Source: an uncultured Lachnospiraceae bacterium
GTDB taxonomy: Bacteria > Bacillota > Clostridia > Lachnospirales > Lachnospiraceae
Length of the DNA stretch: 50,293 nt
NCBI GenBank assembly: GCA_910588535.1
Contig: CAJUOO010000017.1
Span: 1-50,293, forward strand
Direction of reading: 5' to 3'
How positions within the stretch are numbered: position 1 is the first letter of the stretch; each line of letters begins with the position of its first letter. The translations under genes and the position numbers were made by a program. The notes beneath the pieces are model-generated. The model did not search any database and was not told where the DNA came from. It saw only the letters and a program-made list of their open reading frames with translations. Positions 45,127 to 50,293 of this stretch are shown piece by piece.

Positions 45127-45923
45127 ATGGGCATAAAAGGTTTTGCTGAGAGATTATCGGAGAGCAGACAGAATGGAATGATGACGCAGGAGGAGCTGGC
45201 TGCCAGCATCGGTGTGACGCCGCAGGCGGTGAGTAAATGGGAGAGAGGAATTAGTTTGCCAGACACAGGGCTGTTACAAAGTATCTGTCAGATCCTTGAT
45301 GTCAGCGCAGATGAGCTTTTGGAGACAGGCTGCTGCCAGCGCGGCAAGAACAGCAGTATTATGCAGCAGGCGGAGGTATTGAGGAAGCTTGAGATTGCGG
45401 AGCCTCTTAGATTATTGCTGGGAGTTCATATTGTGGAGGCATTTCAGAAAAGCTTCTATCCAAAAAAATATCATGAGATAAGACTTTCTCTTGCGAAAAA
45501 AGGAATATTGATGCCGGCAATAAGAGTGATGGATGAGGCTTGGGTGCAGCCAGATAGCTTTGTAATACAGGCTTATCAGAAAGTATTATATAGTGAGCAG
45601 CTTGCCGGGCAGAAGGATGTTGCATCTTATATTGGAAAAAGAATTGAAGAGACTGTGGGCGATCTACACAATTATCATATATCCTTAACAGGGAGCTGGT
45701 CAAGCTTATTGTGGAACGTGCCAGACAATACTATCCAATATTGTTGGAGTCTGTGCCAGAGCGCATTTCTTACGGGCATTTGCAGCGGATATTTAAGGGG
45801 CTGTTAATAAGGGGCAAAGATATCCGAAATATAAATAAGATTGTGGAAGTGGTTGAGGAAAACATGGACAGAGATCTTTCTATGGACCAGATGGTTGAGA
45901 AGATGCTAGAAGTGGAGCTTTAA
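45127..45923 (+). pseudogene. XRE-family HTH protein fused to a FlhA-C-like domain, frameshifted
   Basis: The first frame (45127-45807) has an XRE helix-turn-helix (about 1-70; LAASIGVTPQAVSKWERGISLP). It is followed by a region that resembles the cytoplasmic domain of the flagellar export protein FlhA/FHIPEP (PLRLLLGVHIVE, IRLSLAKKGILMPAIRVMDE). Near 45690 the similarity jumps to another frame (ELVKLIVERARQYYPILLES ... IRGKDIRNINKIVEVVEEN), which ends at 45923 and fits the FlhA C-terminus. One extra G in GGG at 45691-45693 (ISLTG then ELVKLIVE) joins both into about 265 residues. Sequencing error, real decay and alternative products are all possible. No flagellar gene is nearby. If intact, it would be a DNA-binding protein with a secretion-type ligand-binding domain. 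Confidence 0.75.
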
Positions 45924-46090
45924 ATGATAATTGGATCAATTGCGCAGAAGGAATTTAAAGCCTGCAAGGTAGATTTCTTATAACATAGCGGTGATTTTGT
46001 CTAGGAAATATAACGCGGCAGATGGAATCAAGGATTTTCAAGTTGGCAGGCAATTATATACATTATAGTATAATAAAGCACATAAGAGGG

Positions 46091-46126
46091 CAGAAAATCA
46101 AGAAATTAGATTTTCTGTCTTTTTTT
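46091..46126 (+). terminator. Intrinsic terminator downstream of the XRE-FlhA-like gene
   Basis: CAGAAAATC (46091-46099) pairs with GATTTTCTG (46109-46117), followed by TCTTTTTTT. It lies about 170 bases past the gene stop, directly before the ECF-type promoter. Confidence 0.78.
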
Positions 46127-46154
46127 GAAACTTTTTTTTCATTTCATTCGTATT
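46126..46154 (+). promoter_or_regulatory. Probable ECF-sigma (autoregulated) promoter
   Basis: TGAAAC (46126-46131), 17 bases, then CGTATT (46149-46154) match the SigW-type ECF promoter consensus (TGAAAC, 16-17 bases, CGTA). The predicted start lies about 53 bases before the ECF sigma gene, so the factor likely drives its own gene. Confidence 0.6.
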
Positions 46155-46213
46155 CTATGTGAAATGCCTTATGCCGGCATCATATACAGCTCCTACGGGA
46201 GGAAGGGCAGATT

Positions 46214-46699
46214 ATGAATAAAGAGGAACTGGAGTATTATTTTCGGAAGTATAACTCCATGCTTTTCCGTGTGATTTTTGCGGAGGTGAAATCTCATGCA
46301 GATGCGGAGGATATTATGCAGGAGGTTTTTATCAGATTATTTCAGGCTCAGCCAGAATTTTGGAGTGCGGAGCATGAAAAGGCTTGGCTGATAAGAACAG
46401 CATTAAATCTGTGTAAGGATCTTTTTAAAAGTAAGTGGAAACAGGCAGTCACAGGGCTTGACGCTGTGCCAGAGCATGAAAAGGCTTATATGAAGGTGCC
46501 TTTTATAGAACAAGATGATACGCTGTGGTTGGTATTGTCCCTAAAAGAGCAGTACAGACAGTCGCTGTATTTGTTTTATTATGAGGGCTATGAGATCAAG
46601 GAAATAGCAGATATATTGGAGATTCCGATGAATACGGTAAAGACAAATTTAAGACGTGGCAGGGAGGAGCTTAAGAAGCTTTTGACTCAAGAAAGGTAG
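46214..46699 (+). CDS. ECF-family RNA polymerase sigma factor
   Basis: This 161-residue factor has only region 2 (AEVKSHADAEDIMQEVFIRLF, EKAWLIRTALNLCKDLFKSKW) and region 4 (YRQSLYLFYYEGYEIKEIADILEIPMNTVKTNLRRGREELKKLL), the minimal ECF layout. GGGAGGAAGGGCAG precedes ATG 46214. No anti-sigma gene follows; instead there is a hydrophilic protein of unknown function 41 bases downstream, the only candidate partner in the operon. Confidence 0.93.
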   Translation: MNKEELEYYFRKYNSMLFRVIFAEVKSHADAEDIMQEVFIRLFQAQPEFWSAEHEKAWLIRTALNLCKDLFKSKWKQAVTGLDAVPEHEKAYMKVPFIEQDDTLWLVLSLKEQYRQSLYLFYYEGYEIKEIADILEIPMNTVKTNLRRGREELKKLLTQER

Positions 46700-46740
46700 T
46701 TAGTTGAAAGGTCCGTCAAAATGGACAGATAGGAGTAAAG

Positions 46741-47811
46741 ATGAATGTAAGTGTAATTAAAAATGCCGAGTATGTAAAACATACAAGTGGCAATAAGAGC
46801 AAGGTGACGAATAAAGGGAGAAATTTTCGAAGTGATCTGGTAGAAAATCTGTCAGAAGAAGCTCAGGATGCCATTCAGGAGCAGAAAACTGAGACAGGTG
46901 TGGGAACAGAATATTGTCAGGGAATGATGTCGACACGTGCGCTTCACAACGCTGATAAGATTGCAAACAGTGCTGTGGAAGCCTGCGAGGTTAGAAAAAT
47001 TACATATGATCAGTGTGATTATGTAAAATTATGTCCAGAACAGGGGATTGTCTACAAGACACAACTCCAAAAGGGTTCGAATCAAGTGTATGTGGAGGAA
47101 AAGAAGGAGGATGGAAGCGTCTCAGCGTATCTGGTTGATCTGGATAAGGTTTCAGAGGACACAAAGCTTCCGGTGGAGCTTGCGGCAAAGGAGGCTGCGG
47201 AGCGCGCGACAAATCCAGTTTCTTCTACGGAGGAGGAGTATGAGAAGGCTCTGGAAAAATTCTATGTGTATGCAAAGGAGCGTGTGAAAGAGGGACCACC
47301 TAAATTTGCTATCGGTGCTGCTGAATTATCTATAGAGGAGTGGGAGAAGTTACTGTCCTCTGTGGATAAAGAGATCGATGCGATGCGGGAGGATATGCGC
47401 GATCGCATTGAGGAGAAGGAAGAAGATAATGAGAAGAAAGGTATGGAGGAGCTGATTCGCATAAGAGAGCAGCGAAGTGAACTGGGACCGTATTCTTCCC
47501 TGATGGGGGATGGACCGGAGCTTGTCTATAATGGAGTAGTGTTTACTTACGATCAAAGTGGAGCACTTTGTCTGGGCGATACAAGCAATCCCGATGATGT
47601 GATTACTGTCTATCTGACAGGTGGTGTGTTTAAGATGAACAGAGGAAGTATAGGAGATCTGTCAAAAGCTATCAGCATGTTTTCACCGGAGGATATCAAT
47701 CGTATTCTTCAAGCGATCTCACAGGATGCAAAATGCCAGAATAAACTGAAGGAGATTGAGGATGCCTTATATCGTGCTGTGGATCAGACTATGGATGAAA
47801 AAGGAGAATAG
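46741..47811 (+). CDS. Hydrophilic protein of unknown function next to ECF sigma factor
   Basis: This 356-residue protein has no signal peptide or membrane segment. The middle (about 155-240) is Glu/Lys-rich and helical (VDKEIDAMREDMRDRIEEKEE). The C-terminal 110 residues are more conserved-looking (GALCLGDTSNPDDVITVYLTGG; SIGDLSKAISMFSPEDINRI). I associate this type with uncharacterised Lachnospiraceae proteins (possibly DUF6033) but only from memory. It follows the ECF sigma gene by 41 bases on the same strand with GGAGT before ATG 46741. A role as regulatory partner or regulon member is inference. Confidence 0.7.
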   Translation: MNVSVIKNAEYVKHTSGNKSKVTNKGRNFRSDLVENLSEEAQDAIQEQKTETGVGTEYCQGMMSTRALHNADKIANSAVEACEVRKITYDQCDYVKLCPEQGIVYKTQLQKGSNQVYVEEKKEDGSVSAYLVDLDKVSEDTKLPVELAAKEAAERATNPVSSTEEEYEKALEKFYVYAKERVKEGPPKFAIGAAELSIEEWEKLLSSVDKEIDAMREDMRDRIEEKEEDNEKKGMEELIRIREQRSELGPYSSLMGDGPELVYNGVVFTYDQSGALCLGDTSNPDDVITVYLTGGVFKMNRGSIGDLSKAISMFSPEDINRILQAISQDAKCQNKLKEIEDALYRAVDQTMDEKGE

Positions 47812-47890
47812 GTTGTAAAAACAGCGGCATATATAAGTGCGTACTTATTTAAGAAAAAGAATGAATTATTTATTCTAGTAATAAAAGATG

Positions 47891-47919
47891 AGGCATCTGT
47901 CACAGCAGGTGCCTTTTTT
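47891..47919 (+). terminator. Intrinsic terminator of the ECF sigma operon
   Basis: AGGCATCTG (47891-47899) pairs with CAGGTGCCT (47906-47914), with one G-U pair, and a T run follows, 80 bases past the stop of the unknown gene. Confidence 0.82.
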
Positions 47920-48039
47920 GATGCAAAGATCTGTGTGGTAGTGATTTGGCAGACTGGTTCTTGTCAAGAAGTATAGTATGTCATAGAGCATAACATCTTG
48001 TAAGATGAGTTTTCTTTTATCATTTTCGGAAGAGGTCCA

Positions 48040-48178
48040 TATAGCTAATCCGTCGTTTTCCTCCGTCACCCCGCTCCCGCTTAGTGAAAAACGTAACGGA
48101 TACTAAGCTCGTGAAATACCTCGCTAAGTGCCAACGTTTTTCAATAGGTTCCTTGAGGAAAACGACGGATTAGCTATA
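48040..48178 (+). repeat. Structured repeat with perfect 24-base complementary ends (copy B)
   Basis: Arms 48040-48063 and 48155-48178 are perfectly complementary over 24 bases. Compared with copy A the arms carry several substitutions, all matched on both sides. The inner segment is nearly identical to copy A. Similarity to A extends to about 47990-48340. Confidence 0.87.
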
Positions 48179-48360
48179 CTACTTTTATTGAATCGTTCAG
48201 GTACGTTGTGATTTTTCATATATTTGTAACCCCATTTTATGTTTCGTTTGTTTGTATTTATAAATCATTAAATTTTCTTTAGGAAGACAACAAAAACTAT
48301 TTATCGAGCCTGTACAAACAGAGTGGCAGCGTATTTTGCCATACAGATAAAAATAGTCCA

Positions 48361-48490
48361 GAGAACTGCCTGTGGTTCTCAAGGAACCTATTGAAAAACA
48401 CCGGCGCTTAGCGAGGTAGTTTCGAGCTTAGCGTCCGTTGCGTTTTTCACTAAGCGGGAGCGGGGTGACGGAGGACCATAGGCAGTTCTC
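48361..48490 (-). repeat. Structured repeat, inverted copy next to B (copy C)
   Basis: GAGAACTGCCTGTGGT (48361-48376) pairs with ACCATAGGCAGTTCTC (48475-48490) with one G-T mismatch. The arms are unrelated to those of copies A and B, but the inner part is the reverse complement of theirs. Copy B and copy C therefore form a large inverted pair about 180 bases apart. The right flank matches that of copy D at the window start. Confidence 0.85.
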
Positions 48491-48588
48491 CGGACGGACC
48501 CATCCAAAAAATGATACAACAGATTTTTAACAACAAAAAGAATAAAATATGCAAGATGTTAGATATTTGCATTAAAATAAAGGAAGAG

Positions 48589-48617
48589 TTGTCGCATGAT
48601 ATAAGATATGCTATACT
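48589..48617 (+). promoter_or_regulatory. Predicted promoter of the STM4015-like gene
   Basis: TTGTCG (48589-48594), a 17-base spacer and TATACT (48612-48617) precede the TTG start at 48650 by 32 bases. Confidence 0.6.
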
Positions 48618-48649
48618 TTAAATAAAATAAAGACAAGGAGGAATAAGAT

Positions 48650-49498
48650 TTGAAATATTCATTTGACTATGAAGACTATGATCAGGGTTTGGGTGCCGGG
48701 GATTTACTTAAGACGATTTTAGAAGACAAGGAATTTCAGGGACAGACAGAGCTGGTGATCGGAAATTGGGGAAGTATACTTGATGAAGGATGTCAAACTT
48801 TGATAGATGGTATAGTGGAGAACAAAGATTATTTTTCGAAGGTTGAAAAATTATTTATTGGAGATATGACCTATGAGGAATGTGAAGTCTCGTGGATTAT
48901 TCAGGGAAATTATAGCAAACTCTGGGAGGCGATGCCCCAGTTAAAGGAGCTGATCATCAAGGGGAGTAATGATCTTCAGCTTGGAGAGATTTGCCATGAA
49001 GGTTTGGAATCCTTGACCATTATCTGTGGAGGTCTTCATAAGAGTGTGATTCAATCTGTACAGGAAGCAAAGCTGCCTAATCTAAAAAAATTGATACTCT
49101 ATATTGGAATTGACGAATATGGTTTTGATGGAGATATTAATACAATTAAAGAACTGCTATCTAAATCAGATTTTCCTTCTCTGCTTTATCTTGGAATCGT
49201 GGATAGTGAGATACAAGATGAGATTACAAATGAAGTTTTGAAAAGCAAATACATCTCACAGATTAGTACGCTGGATTTATCAATGGGATCGCTGACGGAT
49301 AAAGGGGGAGAGATGCTATTAGAAAAAATCCCAGTTTTGCCGAATATAAAACGGTTGGATCTACATTATCATTTTTTGTCAGAGGATATGGAAAAACGGC
49401 TTTCCGCACTTCCCATTGAAGTAGATATCTCAGAGAGAAATGAGCCATGGAGATATAAAGATGGTCAGGTAATCTACAATCCTATGCTGACAGAATAA
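48650..49498 (+). CDS. STM4015-like leucine-rich-repeat protein
   Basis: This 282-residue cytoplasmic protein starts at TTG 48650, nine bases after AAGGAGG. Its body is irregular leucine-rich repeats. Stretches such as LFIGDMTYEECEVSWI, LILYIGIDEYGFDGDI and SLLYLGIVDSEIQDE, plus the C-terminal LDLHYHFLSEDM, match the STM4015 family as I remember it. Members usually sit beside STM4011-4014-type genes (radical SAM, ATP-grasp); none is present here, so this one is an orphan. The function is unknown; a protein-binding scaffold is likely. Confidence 0.82.
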   Translation: MKYSFDYEDYDQGLGAGDLLKTILEDKEFQGQTELVIGNWGSILDEGCQTLIDGIVENKDYFSKVEKLFIGDMTYEECEVSWIIQGNYSKLWEAMPQLKELIIKGSNDLQLGEICHEGLESLTIICGGLHKSVIQSVQEAKLPNLKKLILYIGIDEYGFDGDINTIKELLSKSDFPSLLYLGIVDSEIQDEITNEVLKSKYISQISTLDLSMGSLTDKGGEMLLEKIPVLPNIKRLDLHYHFLSEDMEKRLSALPIEVDISERNEPWRYKDGQVIYNPMLTE

Positions 49499-49579
49499 TT
49501 TGTATAAGAAAGATAAGTGATGTTCTGCACAGAAGAAGAATCGTCAAAAAAAGTTAGAAAATCAATGTCTAATTGAACA

Positions 49580-49629
49580 AAAAAGTAGCTTGAGGAAAAC
49601 AGTCCAGTGGGATCTTTGAGCTACTTTTT
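49580..49629. terminator. Candidate terminator after the STM4015-like gene
   Basis: AAAAAGTAGCT (49580-49590) pairs with AGCTACTTTTT (49619-49629), leaving T runs on both strands, so it may act in both directions. The loop contains TTGAGGAAAACAG, identical to the right arm region of repeat copy A, possibly a remnant. Confidence 0.6.
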
Positions 49630-49727
49630 ACTGTAGGTATTATTCTTTCAAAGAGGAAGAGAGAGGGATCAAAGGGTTCGATAATAAGTTTAATTATCCC
49701 AATGAAGCGATCGAGATACTAAAATTA

Positions 49728-50009
49728 TTAAGTGAAAAATCCAGAGATTTCCTTGTAGTCCAAGTAGTGGAACAAGGCTTTTACCGATGCTATTTTGCGT
49801 TTTACGGTCTTTGGTTTGTATTGTTTATGTAGTTGAGAAATGTACTGTTCCAATATTTCAGAAGTAATTTCTGGAATATTGATATTGGAAATTTGTTCAG
49901 AAAATTGTCGTAGATCAATCTGGTATGCTTTCAGCGTTTTTGCATCAAGACATTTTTGCGATTTACAATATTCCAAATAGTTTCTAATGTGCGCTTTTGT
50001 ACTGTTCAT
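49728..50009 (-). pseudogene. N-terminal fragment of a tyrosine recombinase (integrase)
   Basis: The 93-residue frame matches the SAM-like core-binding domain of XerC/D-type phage integrases (IRNYLEYCKSQKCLDAKTLKAYQIDLRQF; YISQLHKQYKPKTVKRKIASVKALFHYLDYKEI). The catalytic domain with its Arg-His-Arg-Tyr residues is absent. After KEI the frame ends in an unrelated SGFFT and a stop. A truncated integrase left by a departed or rearranged mobile element is the best reading. ATG 50009 follows AAAAGGAGATTTT. Confidence 0.8.
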
Positions 50010-50293
50010 AGTTTAAAATCTCCTTTTGTATTTCTAAGTATCGTATATTAATTCTAGTTCTTGTGTCAGTTCATTGGCAATTATTGTATAGAATTTGAGA
50101 TAGGTTGTTTCTAAAATAACAATTTACAAGGTGGCACATATCAGCTATAAATAGTGTATTTCTGCACTTTGAAAACAGTTTCCTTTCAGTTATGATAGTT
50201 GCAGGCTTGAGAAAGCCGCAATAATTTAATAGGACACACATACACCTGATTTTATTTTCGCCTTTTTATCTGTCTGCATTTATGCAGGGATAA
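50010..50293. other. Right-edge intergenic stretch
   Basis: These 284 bases lie upstream of the integrase fragment. They are AT-rich, and no gene, hairpin or repeat was recognised. Any gene beginning here would lie beyond the window. Confidence 0.4.

Larger units (their letters stand above)
47812..48649. other. Repeat-rich intergenic region
   Basis: No gene is seen in these 838 bases. They hold the terminator at 47891-47919, the repeat unit B (core 48040-48178, similarity 47990-48340), the oppositely oriented copy C (48361-48490) and the promoter at 48589-48617. Confidence 0.6.

Noticed and set aside
46043..46071. Sigma-A-like promoter TTGGCA-N17-TAGTAT
   Set aside because: It stands directly before a terminator hairpin, so any transcript would be about 40 bases. 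The ECF-type promoter just downstream explains the sigma gene better.

Overview
The window looks like a chromosomal segment from a low-GC Gram-positive anaerobe of the class Clostridia, most likely a gut Lachnospiraceae. The evidence is AGGAGG-type ribosome binding sites, several GTG/TTG starts, large AraC-type membrane sensors beside ATPase-less sugar ABC importers, DUF4364/TIGR01212/DUF1385 proteins, and hybrid histidine kinases of a Lachnospiraceae flavour. The genus assignment is inference; no rRNA or tRNA gene was seen.

Region 1 (1-15.6 kb) is a carbohydrate-uptake locus. A membrane-anchored AraC-type regulator faces a long operon encoding a giant solute-binding protein with an added beta-rich N-terminal half, two permeases, an NHL-repeat/YIP1 membrane protein, a DUF5696-like membrane-anchored protein, a second permease pair and a lipoprotein solute-binding protein, ending in a strong terminator. 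There are two importer sets and no ATPase, so a shared MsmK-type ATPase elsewhere is implied. Region 2 (15.9-20.1 kb) has a sugar O-acetyltransferase and a heterodimeric ABC exporter with one degenerate and one canonical ATP site.

Region 3 (20.4-26.1 kb, minus strand) is a phosphorelay cluster: a stand-alone receiver, a hybrid kinase with receiver and Hpt domains that is broken by two single-base homopolymer frameshifts, and a hybrid kinase whose C-terminus is a complete DegV (fatty-acid-binding) domain. Region 4 (26.3-31.7 kb, minus strand) holds a VanR/VanS-like pair with a secreted unknown protein and a VanY-type D,D-carboxypeptidase, then a MATE exporter. A cupin-AraC regulator is divergent from the MATE gene.

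Region 5 (33.4-41.8 kb) is mostly core genome: DUF4364 protein, TIGR01212 radical SAM protein and malic enzyme (minus strand); Rho, L31, DUF1385 protein, PrmC and RF1 (plus strand), with a fragment of a chemotaxis receptor lodged before L31. Region 6 (41.9-50.3 kb) has a double-receiver hybrid kinase, a DJ-1/PfpI protein, a frameshifted XRE-HTH protein fused to a FlhA-C-like domain, an ECF sigma factor with a probable autoregulated promoter, an unknown protein, an STM4015-like leucine-rich-repeat protein and an integrase fragment.

A family of structured repeats occurs five times (window start, 26.2, 33.1, 48.1 and 48.4 kb). The outer arms differ between copies yet stay self-complementary. Three independent one-base frameshifts, each curable by adding one base to a homopolymer run, may reflect sequence error as easily as biology.
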